Shown here one piece after another: positions 25,791-34,376 of a DNA stretch of 56,501 bases. Source of the stretch: Kiloniellaceae bacterium. Lineage in GTDB: Bacteria; Pseudomonadota; Alphaproteobacteria; Kiloniellales; J153. The notes beneath the pieces were generated by a model. That model saw only the letters and a list, made by a program, of their open reading frames with translations, was not told the origin of the DNA and did not search any database. The DNA lies in contig JAJFGN010000037.1 in NCBI GenBank assembly GCA_021776115.1, forward strand, positions 1-56,501, written 5' to 3'. Both the position numbers and the translations under genes were made by a program. The first letter of the stretch is position 1. Every line of letters begins with the position of its first letter.

Positions 25791-27509
25791 ATGAACGCCA
25801 TGCGAAAAGGTATTTACGGATTTTTCGGCACCGCGCTAGGGGCAGGTCTGTCCCTAATGCTCGCGATCAGCGCGAATGCGCAAGAAGTCATGAACGCGAC
25901 GCTCTATGGCGACATGGGGGTCGTCAGCCAAGACATGCTCAACCGGGCCGGAAGCGACGGCAACAACTTCCTGCACACCAACGGCAACTACGAGCAGACG
26001 CGCTACTATCCGGCGCGCCAGATCAATGCTTCCAACGTCAGCAAGCTGCGCCCGGCCTGGATTTTTCAGACCGAGATCGTGGAGACGATGGAAACGACGC
26101 CGATTGTCGTCAATGGCGTTATGTACGTGACGACCGCGTTCAACCATGTTTACGCGCTGAACGCCGCCACGGGCGAACAGATCTGGCACTACAAGCACAA
26201 CATGGGCCCGGTCACGACCTATTGCTGCGGGCCCAACAATCGCGGTGTGGCGATCTATAACGACCGGGTCTTCATGGGCACCCTGGATGCCCGCCTGGTC
26301 GCGCTCGACGCCAAGACCGGCAAGGTGCTTTGGAACAAGGAAATCGCCGATCCCGAACTGGGTTACAGCGAAACCATGGCGCCGACCGTGGCCAACGGCA
26401 AGGTGCTGATCGGCACCAACGGCGGCGAATACGGTATCCGCGGCTTCGTGAAGGCTTACGATGCCGCCAACGGCGATCTTCTCTGGACCTTCTATACAAC
26501 GCCCGAGAACTCGGTCGGGGTCTGGGCGACACGCGATGCGACTGGCCGTGACATGCTGCGCGACATCGCGGCGGAGAAGGCGGCGCTCGCCAAGATGGGC
26601 GATCCCTACAAGACGCTGGGCGGCGGCGTATGGCAGAACCCGGCGGTCGATCTGGCCACGAACCGGATCTTCTTCATGGCCGGCAACCCTTCGCCCGATC
26701 TCGATGGATCGCTTCGGCCGGGCGATAATCTCTACACCAATTCGCTGATCTCGGTGGATCTGGATACCGGCAAGTACGTCTGCCACTTCCAGTACATCGC
26801 TCATGACGTTTGGGATCTGGACGCGGTCAGCCCGCCGGTCCTGGTCGACGTGAAAGACGCCGCCGGCAAGACGGTGCCGGGCGTGCTCCACGCCGGTAAG
26901 ACCGGGCACGTCTATGTCCATAACCGCGACGATTGCTCGCTGATCCGTTTTTCCGAGGCTATGGTCCCGCAAGAAAACATGTGGGTCCTGCCGACCAAGG
27001 ACGGCGAGCGCATGTTGCCGGGCGCCAACGGCGGCGTGGAATGGTCGCCCATGGCGGTCGATGCCAACCTGGGTCTGACCTATGCGATCAACCTCCACCA
27101 GCCGATGACCTACCACGTCGAGAGCACGCCTTATCCGGAAGGTAAGCTGTGGCTCGGCGGCGCCTTTAAGGTCATCGCCACCGAGGAGCAGTGGGGCAAC
27201 GTCACGGCGGTCGACTACAACACCGGCAAGATCCGCTGGCAGGTCAAGACGCAGCAACCGATGATCGGCGGCGTTCTGGTGACGGCCGGCGGCTTGGTCT
27301 TTACCGGCGAGGGCAATGGCCAGTTCAAGGCCTACGATTCGGAAACCGGCAGTGTGTTGTGGAAGTTCCAGGCCGGTGCCGGCGTGAATGCGCCTCCGGC
27401 GTCCTACACGGTCGACGGCAAGCAATATATTGTTGTCGCCGCCGGTGGGAACACTCAGCTTAACTACAAGCGTGGCAATAACATTATGGCTTTCACGCTT
27501 GCGGAGTAA
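25791..27509 (+). CDS. PQQ-dependent alcohol dehydrogenase, predicted lanthanide type
   Basis: A 572-residue periplasmic quinoprotein with signal peptide 1-31 (ISANAQ). The eight-bladed propeller repeats are visible ([47 protein letters not shown]). The vicinal disulfide that stacks on PQQ is Cys145-Cys146 ([10 protein letters not shown]). The catalytic Asp is Asp342 in [10 protein letters not shown], and the residue two places later is Asp344; that extra Asp is the mark of lanthanide-binding XoxF/PedH-type enzymes, where calcium enzymes have Ala or Ser. There is no heme domain, so electrons must go to a separate cytochrome. The gene is followed by a terminator and a diheme cytochrome gene. 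Confidence 0.88.
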   Translation: MNAMRKGIYGFFGTALGAGLSLMLAISANAQEVMNATLYGDMGVVSQDMLNRAGSDGNNFLHTNGNYEQTRYYPARQINASNVSKLRPAWIFQTEIVETMETTPIVVNGVMYVTTAFNHVYALNAATGEQIWHYKHNMGPVTTYCCGPNNRGVAIYNDRVFMGTLDARLVALDAKTGKVLWNKEIADPELGYSETMAPTVANGKVLIGTNGGEYGIRGFVKAYDAANGDLLWTFYTTPENSVGVWATRDATGRDMLRDIAAEKAALAKMGDPYKTLGGGVWQNPAVDLATNRIFFMAGNPSPDLDGSLRPGDNLYTNSLISVDLDTGKYVCHFQYIAHDVWDLDAVSPPVLVDVKDAAGKTVPGVLHAGKTGHVYVHNRDDCSLIRFSEAMVPQENMWVLPTKDGERMLPGANGGVEWSPMAVDANLGLTYAINLHQPMTYHVESTPYPEGKLWLGGAFKVIATEEQWGNVTAVDYNTGKIRWQVKTQQPMIGGVLVTAGGLVFTGEGNGQFKAYDSETGSVLWKFQAGAGVNAPPASYTVDGKQYIVVAAGGNTQLNYKRGNNIMAFTLAE

Positions 27510-27537
27510 GTCTAAGCGCGTCGATCTATCCGGACGG

Positions 27538-27567
27538 AAGCGGGGCCGCGCCAAGCGGCCCCGCTTT
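27538..27567 (+). terminator. Terminator/attenuator after the PQQ dehydrogenase gene
   Basis: Perfect 12-base stem AAGCGGGGCCGC / GCGGCCCCGCTT with a five-base loop, followed by a short T. The weak T-run would let some transcripts continue into the cytochrome gene, giving more dehydrogenase than cytochrome. Confidence 0.65.
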
Positions 27568-27615
27568 CATGTTGGGGCCGGGCGTTGAGAGTTTTTGTTT
27601 TATGCGGAGTTCGCT

Positions 27616-28218
27616 ATGAGTCGTCGTGTTGTGTCGCTTTTCGCGGCTCTTGTTTTCACAGGCGTGGTGCAAGGAGCCGCCGTCGCGCGGGCGCAGAGCG
27701 CGGCCCCGGCCGGGATCGCGGACCAGGTTGAATTGTGTAGTGCCTGTCACGGTGAAGATGGCCGGCCGGTCAACGCGGAAACGCCGATCATATGGGGCCA
27801 AGAGGAATACTACATCTACGTCCAGATGAAAGATATCAAGGCCGGACGCCGCGCGAGCGAAATCATGTCAGGTGTCGTTGCCGACCTGTCGCGCGACCAG
27901 ATGAGGGCTTTGGGTAAATACTTCTCGCAACAGCCCTGGCCCAGGCTTGCCTTCAAGGCCCAGGAAGGCGACGAGGCCGTGGCGAACACCATGGCCTCCG
28001 CCGGGCAGTGCGCCCAATGTCACCTCAGCGGTTTCGACGGCGACAGCCGTATTCCTCGCGCCGCCGGCCAGACGGACACCTATCTCGAGAAAACCATGCT
28101 CGATTTCAAATACAGGCGGCGCCTGAACGCGCCCGACAAGGCCAGCCTCTTGGAGACCTTCTCCGACAACGACATCGCCGCCATGGCCCGGTATCTAGCC
28201 GCGCTTCAGCCTCACTGA
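27616..28218 (+). CDS. Diheme c-type cytochrome (c4/c553-like)
   Basis: A 200-residue exported cytochrome: signal peptide through about residue 27 (AVARAQS) and two heme sites, CSACH near residue 41 and CAQCH near residue 134, each opening a domain of about 90 residues. The domain pattern EEYYIYVQMKDIKAGRR followed by MRALGKYFSQQPWP, repeated less well in the second half, is that of c4/c553 cytochromes. Placed right after the PQQ dehydrogenase, it is the probable electron acceptor or relay, rather than a XoxG-type monoheme protein. Confidence 0.88.
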   Translation: MSRRVVSLFAALVFTGVVQGAAVARAQSAAPAGIADQVELCSACHGEDGRPVNAETPIIWGQEEYYIYVQMKDIKAGRRASEIMSGVVADLSRDQMRALGKYFSQQPWPRLAFKAQEGDEAVANTMASAGQCAQCHLSGFDGDSRIPRAAGQTDTYLEKTMLDFKYRRRLNAPDKASLLETFSDNDIAAMARYLAALQPH

Positions 28219-28236
28219 GCCATATGCCCATTATGG

Positions 28237-28334
28237 CGTCATCCCGGATCGCAAGGCTCGCGTACCGGAAATCGGTTGATTTCCGGGCTCGCCCCCGATC
28301 CAGTCGGGGGCAGGCTCTAACGTCCGGGATGACG
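28237..28334. repeat. GTCATCCCGG inverted repeat
   Basis: CGTCATCCCGGA (28237-28248) pairs with TCCGGGATGACG (28323-28334), with inner pairs such as GGAAATCG/CGATTTCC-like and CCCCCGATCC/GTCGGGGG stems. It fills the convergent gap between the cytochrome and ankyrin genes. Confidence 0.7.
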
Positions 28335-28371
28335 ATTCTCCGTTTGTGAACCAGTGACCTAAGGTCCGGCG

Positions 28372-29319
28372 CTATTCGGCTAAAACCTGGCGGACCTCTT
28401 CGTCGCTCGCTAGGTCGAGCGCATTCTTACCTCCTTTATCGCGCAATCCGCGCTCAGCACCCTGGGTGAGGAGGTAGCTGGCGATCAAAGGATGACCGCG
28501 CTCGGCCGCGATCATCAAGGCCGCGCGGCCGCGATCGTCCACGAGGTCGAGTTCTGCGCCGCGCTCGGCCAGGAGGCGCACCACCGCCAAGCCCTCGGGC
28601 TCGGGAACGTCGTTACTATGCCCGGCCGCCCACATGAGCGCGGTCAAGTTGTGGCCGTAGCGCCGGTTAACCTCGACCCCGGCATCGAGCAGGCGTGCGG
28701 TCACCGAGACGAAGCCCCGGCCGGCGGCATAAACCAGCGGGCCCTTGCCGGTTGAATCCATGACGTCCGGATCCGCTCCCGCCTCCAGCAAGATCCGGAC
28801 AAGCCGCGCATTGCCATTGAAGCTGGCCGCGACCAGCGGCGTGATGCCTTTAACGTTGGCGGCGTTGGGGTCGGCGCCAGCCTTGAGGAGCAATTTGACG
28901 ATCTTGCGCTCATTGGCGACCGCGGCTTTGACCATCGCCGTGCTGCCCGCCAGGTTTTGAAACTCGGTCTTGGCGCCGCGCGCCACGAACAACGCGACCA
29001 GGTCCTCTTGGCCCGCGCCGGCGGCAATCAGCAGGGCATTGTCGCCCAGCCGGTCACGGGCCTCGATCGAGGCGCCGCTTTCGGTCAGCTCGCCCGCGAA
29101 TTGGAGACAACCAAGGCGCGCCGCGCTAAAAAGGAAGAAGTTGAGCTTGCGTTGCGGGTCCGAGGCGCCATCGACCGCGAAATCCTGACGCAGGTCCTGA
29201 CAGACGCGCGTTTCACCCTCCGGGGCGGGCACTGCCGCCCAGGGGGTCCCCTCAGCATAGCCAAGGCCAGCGACCGCGAGCGCAAGCCCGCATAAGTTAA
29301 GTCTCGCCAAGCCCTTCAT
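28372..29319 (-). CDS. Exported ankyrin-repeat protein
   Basis: A 315-residue protein with a signal peptide (about 1-22) and a Cys-containing N-terminal cap (CQDLRQDFAV, LGCLQFAGEL). About six ankyrin repeats of 33 residues follow, with consensus pieces such as DRLGDNALLIAAGAGQEDLV, KGITPLVAASFNGNARLVRI and DDRGRAALMIAAERGHPLIA. Ankyrin proteins bind other proteins; a periplasmic one next to a PQQ dehydrogenase may be an assembly or interaction partner. It converges with the cytochrome gene and has its own promoter. Confidence 0.85.
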   Translation of the reverse strand: MKGLARLNLCGLALAVAGLGYAEGTPWAAVPAPEGETRVCQDLRQDFAVDGASDPQRKLNFFLFSAARLGCLQFAGELTESGASIEARDRLGDNALLIAAGAGQEDLVALFVARGAKTEFQNLAGSTAMVKAAVANERKIVKLLLKAGADPNAANVKGITPLVAASFNGNARLVRILLEAGADPDVMDSTGKGPLVYAAGRGFVSVTARLLDAGVEVNRRYGHNLTALMWAAGHSNDVPEPEGLAVVRLLAERGAELDLVDDRGRAALMIAAERGHPLIASYLLTQGAERGLRDKGGKNALDLASDEEVRQVLAE

Positions 29320-29758
29320 AAAAAAAACCAGTCCAAAATTGCCCGCCGTCTTAAGGCCCCAGCCTGCCGGTGCGGGGCAAAGCTAGCACCGCACGACGAA
29401 ATTCGGAAGCACGGGGCGTGTAGTCAGGGCCATCGCAAATCGCCACAGCGCCGCCGGGTGACCTAAACTCCAACGCGCGGTGACTAAACCGGGGCACTCT
29501 CCCCGTCTAGATCGAATAGGTGCAACAGGGCGCGATTTTTGTTCGATTTCATCTGAATTTGGCCTCTTTTCAGCGGAATCGGTCGCGAGTCGCCAAAATA
29601 CCGCGCATTCGCGCCGCGATATGATTGACAAGAGTTTAGTGAAAAGTTTAGTGTTTTTCACCGATGGCGGAATGGAACGGCCGATTGGGCCATCGGTTCA
29701 CATCGTTTGGATGCATCAAGTAAATCCGACGCCATCGGCCGATCATTGGGAGGAAATA
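29320..29758. promoter_or_regulatory. Control region of the ABC-dihydroxyacetone operon
   Basis: This 439-base gene-free gap carries a likely sigma-70 promoter: TTGACA at 29625-29630 and a weak -10 near 29647-29653. Around it AGTTTAGTG occurs twice (29632 and 29645, 13 bases apart), and GTGAAAA (29639-29645) is inverted as TTTTCAC (29654-29660), a plausible operator over the start site. The ribosome site GGGAGGA (29748-29754) is strong. Nothing else is recognised in 29340-29600. Confidence 0.5.
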
Positions 29759-31078
29759 ATGCGGACATGGAAAGCATGTCTTGCCGCCGCCGCCGTGAGC
29801 CTCGTGGCCGCGACGGGCGCGCAAGCGCAGGAGAAGCAACTCACACTGTGCTGGGCGGCCTGGGACCCGGCCAATGCCTTGGCTGAGTTGGGCAAGGATT
29901 TTACCGCTGAATCCGGTATCAAGATGAATTACGAGTTCGTGCCCTGGACGAACTTCGCCGACCGCTTCATTAACGAGCTAAACTCCGGCGGCAAGCTGTG
30001 CGATCTCTTGATCGGCGACAGTCAATGGATCGGCGGTTCCGCGACCTATGGCCATTACATCAAGTTGAATGACTTCTTCGATAAAGAAGGCATCTCGATG
30101 GACGACTTCGCCCCGGCCACGGTCTACGCCTATTCGACCTGGCCGAAGGGTACGCCGAACTACTGGGCCCTGCCGGCCATGGGCGACGCCTTGGGCTGGA
30201 TCTATCGTAAGGACTGGTTCGCGCGGCCGGAACTGCGCACGGAATTCAAGGCGAAGTACGGCCACGACCTGGGCGTGCCGGAGAACTGGATTCAGCTCAA
30301 GCACATCGGCGAATTTTTCCAGGGCCGCGAGATCGACGGCAAAAAGGTCTACGGCATGGGGATCTATACCGAGCGTGGCTCGGAAGGGATTACCATGGGC
30401 GTGACCGCGGCCATGTACGCCTGGGGCTTTCAATACGAAGACCCAAACAAGCCCTACAGCATGGAAGGCTATGTCAACTCCCCCGACGCGGTCGAGGCGC
30501 TGGAGTTCTACAAGTCGCTTTACGAGTGTTGCACGCCTCCGGGCCATTCGGACGCCTACATGGTCGCCAACCTCGACGCCTATAAGTCGGGCCAGGTCGC
30601 CATGCAGATGAACTGGTTCGCCTTCATGCCGGGCATCGCCAAGGACGAAGACGTCGGGGGCGACAAGTCCGGCTTCTTCGTGAACCCGGCGCAGAAGGTC
30701 GCGGCCTCCACCTTGGGCGGACAAGGCATCTCGGTAGTCTCCTATTCCGACAAGAAGGACTTGGCGTTGGAGTACATCAAGTGGTTCGCCCAGGATCACG
30801 TGCAGAAGAAATGGTGGGCGCTGGGCGGCTATTCGGCATCCAAGGCGGTGCTCGACGACCCCAACTTCCCCAACACCGCGCCTTTCGCGGCGGACTTCCT
30901 GAAGGCGATGGACGGGGTCAAGGACTTCTGGCAAGAGCCCACCTACGCCGAGCTTTTGCAGTCCATGCAGAAGCGGGTTCATGACTTTGTCGTTGCCGAC
31001 AAGGGAACGGCGAAAGAAGCGCTCGACAAGATGATCGTGGATTGGACCGAAGTCTTCCAAGACGACGGTAAACTCTAA
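29759..31078 (+). CDS. ABC sugar/polyol importer, periplasmic binding protein
   Basis: A 439-residue extracellular solute-binding protein of the carbohydrate (family 1/UgpB-like) class. The signal peptide is about residues 1-24 (VAATGAQAQE), the mature start is KQLTLCWAAWDPANALAELG, and DLLIGDSQWIGGSATYGHYI lies near residue 85, where this class holds its ligand. It is the first gene of a ten-kilobase operon ending in dhaK, so the cargo is probably dihydroxyacetone, glycerol or a related C3/C4 polyol. ATG 29759 is chosen for the GGGAGGA site and signal peptide; a much longer upstream extension lacks a signal peptide. Confidence 0.88.
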   Translation: MRTWKACLAAAAVSLVAATGAQAQEKQLTLCWAAWDPANALAELGKDFTAESGIKMNYEFVPWTNFADRFINELNSGGKLCDLLIGDSQWIGGSATYGHYIKLNDFFDKEGISMDDFAPATVYAYSTWPKGTPNYWALPAMGDALGWIYRKDWFARPELRTEFKAKYGHDLGVPENWIQLKHIGEFFQGREIDGKKVYGMGIYTERGSEGITMGVTAAMYAWGFQYEDPNKPYSMEGYVNSPDAVEALEFYKSLYECCTPPGHSDAYMVANLDAYKSGQVAMQMNWFAFMPGIAKDEDVGGDKSGFFVNPAQKVAASTLGGQGISVVSYSDKKDLALEYIKWFAQDHVQKKWWALGGYSASKAVLDDPNFPNTAPFAADFLKAMDGVKDFWQEPTYAELLQSMQKRVHDFVVADKGTAKEALDKMIVDWTEVFQDDGKL

Positions 31079-31100
31079 CCGATCTTTTCGCGTGATCCTT

Positions 31101-31137
31101 CCGGCCGGCCGGTCGGGCCCATCGTGGCCCGGCCGGT
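31101..31137 (+). other. Intercistronic hairpin after the binding-protein gene
   Basis: CCGGCCGGTCGGGCC and GGCCCGGCCGG form a GC-rich stem with one bulge between the binding-protein stop and the first permease. There is no T-run. Such stems usually protect the upstream mRNA so that the binding protein is made in excess over the permeases. Confidence 0.45.
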
Positions 31138-31170
31138 CCCCGGAGGTAAGCCCATCTTTCCGAAGGCGCC

Positions 31171-32121
31171 ATGACGGACCGTGCTGCCATATCCATCGCC
31201 GATCGCGCGGCCACCGCGACGCCCGCCCAACTGGCGCGGCGGGTACGCGGTCTGTCCGACCGGGCGATCGCCTGGCTCTTCATCGCGCCGACGATCGTGC
31301 TCTTGCTCGCGATCAACATCTTTCCGCTGATCTGGACGGTTTATCTGTCCTTCACGAATTACCGCGCCAACCGGCCTGGGCGTGCGGTCGATTGGGTCGG
31401 CACCAGGAACTACGAACGTCTGCTCGGCAGCGAAGATGTCTGGGGATATCTTCAGGCGACCGCGCACTTCGTTTCCTGGACCATGTCGATCCAGGTGGTT
31501 CTGGGCCTCGGCCTGGCGCTCCTCATCAATAAGAATTTCAAGGGCGCCGGTTTCTGGACCACCATCATTCTCATCCCCATGATGCTGTCGCCCGCCGTGG
31601 TCGGCACCTTCTGGACCTATCTGTACCAACCGCAAACCGGTATCTTCAGTTACATCATCAATGCCTTTGCCGACGTCGGTCCGGTCGATATGATCGGGTC
31701 GCCCACTCTCGCGCCCTGGTCGATTATCATCGTCGACACCTGGATGTGGACGCCCTACATCATGCTGCTGTCCCTGGCGGGTTTGCGCTCGATCCCGGAT
31801 TATCTGTACGAGGCCGCCGAGATCGATCGTGCCAATGCGTGGCAGAAGTTTTGGTACATCACCTTGCCGCGTGTGTTGCCGTTCTTGATGCTGGCGGTGC
31901 TGTTCCGCGGGATCGAGAACTTCAAGATGTTCGACCTGGTGGTGGAACTAACCTCCGGCGGACCGGGATCGATTACCGAATTGGCCTCGATCAATCTCAA
32001 GCGCGAGGCTTTCGAGAAATGGCGCACGGGATATTCCTCCGCTTTCGCCGTGATTCTCTTCGTCACGGTGTTCGGGCTCGGCAATATCTACGTGAAAGCG
32101 CTTAACCGGGTGAAGCAATGA
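31171..32121 (+). CDS. ABC sugar/polyol importer, permease 1 (MalF/UgpA-like)
   Basis: A 316-residue inner-membrane permease with six hydrophobic helices (first at about 36-56, AWLFIAPTIVLLLAINIFPL). The EAA loop that docks on the ATPase reads YLYEAAEIDRANAWQKFWYI near 210-229, followed by PRVLPFLM. Its stop overlaps the next permease start by four bases (ATGA). The N-terminus has a 25-residue cytosolic Ala/Arg tail. Confidence 0.92.
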   Translation: MTDRAAISIADRAATATPAQLARRVRGLSDRAIAWLFIAPTIVLLLAINIFPLIWTVYLSFTNYRANRPGRAVDWVGTRNYERLLGSEDVWGYLQATAHFVSWTMSIQVVLGLGLALLINKNFKGAGFWTTIILIPMMLSPAVVGTFWTYLYQPQTGIFSYIINAFADVGPVDMIGSPTLAPWSIIIVDTWMWTPYIMLLSLAGLRSIPDYLYEAAEIDRANAWQKFWYITLPRVLPFLMLAVLFRGIENFKMFDLVVELTSGGPGSITELASINLKREAFEKWRTGYSSAFAVILFVTVFGLGNIYVKALNRVKQ

Positions 32122-33074
32122 GCGCCGGTGCGACAAGCGCACACTCGGTCGTCGAGTCGAAGGCGGTTGGCAAGTGGATCGCTGGCCTGTTGGTCATGGC
32201 CTATGCCTTGGTCGCCGTTGTGCCGCTGGCCTGGATTTTCTCGACCGGCTTCAAGTCACCGCCCGATTCCATTTCCTATCCGCCCAAGGTTATCTTTGAA
32301 CCAAGCCTCGAAGGCTACGTCAATTTGTTCACCAACCGGTCGCGTCAAACGCCGGAATATATCGAAAGCCTTGGCACCGCCACGACCTGGTACGACGACA
32401 TCGTGCGCAAGCGGAATATGGTCATCACAGGGCCGTCGCGCTTCAAAGACCGCTATGTGAACTCGGTGGTTATCGGGTTCGGTTCGACATTTCTCGCGGT
32501 CTTTCTGGGTACGCTCGCCGCTTACGGGTTTTCCCGTTTCCGGGTGCCGCTCAAGGACGATCTCATGTTCTTCATCCTTTCGACACGGATGATGCCGCCG
32601 ATCGCGGTCGCGATCCCGATTTTCCTCATGTACCGGACCTTGGGCTTGTCCGATACGATTCTGGGTATGATCCTGCTCTATACGGCGGTCAACGTGTCGC
32701 TGGCCGTCTGGTTGCTCAAGGGTTTCATGGACGAGATCCCGCGCGAGTATGAGGAAGCGGCGGTCGTCGATGGCTATACCCGCCTGCAAGCCTTTATCAA
32801 AGTTGTCCTGCCGCAAGCGCGCGCCGGTATCGCCGCGACCGCGATCTTCTGTCTGATTTTCGCTTGGAACGAGTATGCCTTCGCCTTGCTGCTGACCAGC
32901 GGCAATGCGCAAACCGCGCCGCCCTTCATTCCCATCATTATCGGCGAGGGCGGGCTCGACTGGCCGGCGGTCGCGGCGGGGACGACCCTGTTCCTTCTGC
33001 CGATCGTATTTTTCACCGTCCTGCTGCGCAATCAACTGCTGCGCGGGATTACCTTCGGGGCGGTCCGGAAATGA
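32118..33074 (+). CDS. ABC sugar/polyol importer, permease 2 (MalG/UgpE-like)
   Basis: A 318-residue permease with six helices. The EAA loop is EYEEAAVVDGYTRLQAFIKV followed by LPQARAGI at about 212-240. Relative to MalG it has an insertion of about 40 residues (NRSRQTPEYIESLGTATTWY and onward) between helix 1 and 2, a feature of the mannitol/polyol and related subgroups. It overlaps permease 1 upstream and the small membrane-protein gene downstream (ATGA). Confidence 0.92.
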   Translation: MSAGATSAHSVVESKAVGKWIAGLLVMAYALVAVVPLAWIFSTGFKSPPDSISYPPKVIFEPSLEGYVNLFTNRSRQTPEYIESLGTATTWYDDIVRKRNMVITGPSRFKDRYVNSVVIGFGSTFLAVFLGTLAAYGFSRFRVPLKDDLMFFILSTRMMPPIAVAIPIFLMYRTLGLSDTILGMILLYTAVNVSLAVWLLKGFMDEIPREYEEAAVVDGYTRLQAFIKVVLPQARAGIAATAIFCLIFAWNEYAFALLLTSGNAQTAPPFIPIIIGEGGLDWPAVAAGTTLFLLPIVFFTVLLRNQLLRGITFGAVRK

Positions 33075-33271
33075 ACGCCGATGCGCAAAGACAAACTGGA
33101 CTCATGCGATATTTCCGCCGTGGACCCTGGGAGAACCTGGCCACCGCGCTGATCGCCTTGGGCGTGTTTATGCTCATGCAGCCGTTCTCTCTTGTCTTAT
33201 TCGGATATTCTCTCATCGTCATCCTGACGGGCACGATCGGTTTCGTGATCGTCAGCCACTTTCCGGAGTAA
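33071..33271 (+). CDS. Small two-helix membrane protein embedded in the ABC operon
   Basis: A 66-residue protein beginning MNADAQRQTGLMRYFRRGPW, with two hydrophobic segments (about 24-42 and 44-62) and a short charged end. Its ATG overlaps the permease 2 stop (ATGA), and its stop is 7 bases before the first ATPase, so it is translated as part of the transporter set. A small membrane protein of unknown role also occurs beside permeases in rhizobial glycerol ABC operons (GlpU), which suggests an accessory subunit; equivalence is not shown. Confidence 0.7.
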   Translation: MNADAQRQTGLMRYFRRGPWENLATALIALGVFMLMQPFSLVLFGYSLIVILTGTIGFVIVSHFPE

Positions 33272-33278
33272 AGAGCGG

Positions 33279-34376
33279 ATGGCGGAAATTCGGGTCGAGC
33301 AACTGAGCAAGGCCTTCGCCGACTTCGTGGCCGTGCGCGAGTCCAGCTTCACGGTGCGCGACGGCGAGTTCTTTGTCATGCTCGGGCCCTCGGGCTGCGG
33401 CAAGACCACGACCCTGCGCATGATCGCCGGGCTGGAGATGCCGACGTCGGGCCGAATCTATTTGGATGGCGAGGATGTGACCTATAAGCGCGGCGGCGAA
33501 CGCGACATCGCCTTCGTGTTTCAGCTTTTCGCCCTCTACCCGCACATGAACGTGCGCAAGAACATCTCGTTTCCCCTGCGCATGGAAGGCGTAGCCCGCC
33601 GCGAGGTTCGCGAGCGCACCGAAGAGGTCGCCCGCATGCTGCAGATCGATCATCTTCTGAACCGGCCGGTCGCTGGATTGTCGAGCGGCGACCGCCAGCG
33701 GGTCGCGCTTGGGCGCGCGATCGTGCGCCGGGCCAAGGCGTTTCTCATGGATGAGCCCTTGGGCGCCCTGGACGCGGAGTTCCGGGAGCTGATGTGCGAG
33801 GAGCTGCGCTTGCTCCACGACCGGATTGGCGCGACCTCGGTCTATGTAACCCACGACCAGGTCGAGGCCATGTCGATGGCGGATCGGATCTGCGTTATGA
33901 ACAATGCCGAGGTGCTGCAGATCGGCCCGCCATCGGAAATTTACGCGCGCCCGGCGACGCGCTTTGTCGCGGGCTTTATCGGAAGTCCGGCGATGAACTT
34001 CCTCTCTGGCAAAGGCGGCTTAGAAGCCGGCGCTACGAGCGTTCGCGTCAATGGGGCGGCGATCGCGGTTCCGCGGCTACACGAAACTCTCGACCATGAC
34101 GACGCCATCATCGGTGTGCGCCCGGAGCATATCGGCATCGCGGGAGAGGGCGCTTTGAAGGGCCGGGTCTTCGCCGTCGAGTACATGGGGTCGCGCCAAC
34201 TGGTCACGGTCGATACGGATGCCGGGCGCTTGCGTGTGCGCGCGCCCAACACCGTGCGCGTCGATTTCGGCGAAACCGTCGGCTTGGACTTCGACTCGGA
34301 GCGTCTGGTCGTCTTTCACCCCGAGACCGAGCGGGCCTTGGCGAGCGATCTCTTCGCGGGCGTGGCTCATGGCTGA
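33279..34376 (+). CDS. ABC sugar/polyol importer, ATPase 1 (degenerate signature)
   Basis: A 365-residue MalK/UgpC-type ATPase: Walker A GPSGCGKTT (about 39-47), Q-loop FVFQLFALYPHM, Walker B AFLMDEPLGALD, H-loop VTHDQVEAM and a C-terminal OB-like regulatory domain from about 240. The signature, normally LSGGQ, reads LSSGD (LSSGDRQRVALGRA), so one of the two ATP sites may be weak or non-hydrolytic. It pairs with ATPase 2, whose gene overlaps this stop by eight bases. Confidence 0.92.
   Translation: MAEIRVEQLSKAFADFVAVRESSFTVRDGEFFVMLGPSGCGKTTTLRMIAGLEMPTSGRIYLDGEDVTYKRGGERDIAFVFQLFALYPHMNVRKNISFPLRMEGVARREVRERTEEVARMLQIDHLLNRPVAGLSSGDRQRVALGRAIVRRAKAFLMDEPLGALDAEFRELMCEELRLLHDRIGATSVYVTHDQVEAMSMADRICVMNNAEVLQIGPPSEIYARPATRFVAGFIGSPAMNFLSGKGGLEAGATSVRVNGAAIAVPRLHETLDHDDAIIGVRPEHIGIAGEGALKGRVFAVEYMGSRQLVTVDTDAGRLRVRAPNTVRVDFGETVGLDFDSERLVVFHPETERALASDLFAGVAHG

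Noticed and set aside
25854-27554. Minus-strand open frame (566 codons) opposite the PQQ dehydrogenase gene
   Set aside because: Antisense shadow of a GC-rich gene; Arg/His/Asp-rich text without family features.
29480-29758. N-terminal extension of the ABC binding protein by 93 codons
   Set aside because: The extension has no signal peptide and covers the promoter and ribosome site, whereas ATG 29759 gives both a strong ribosome site and a signal peptide.
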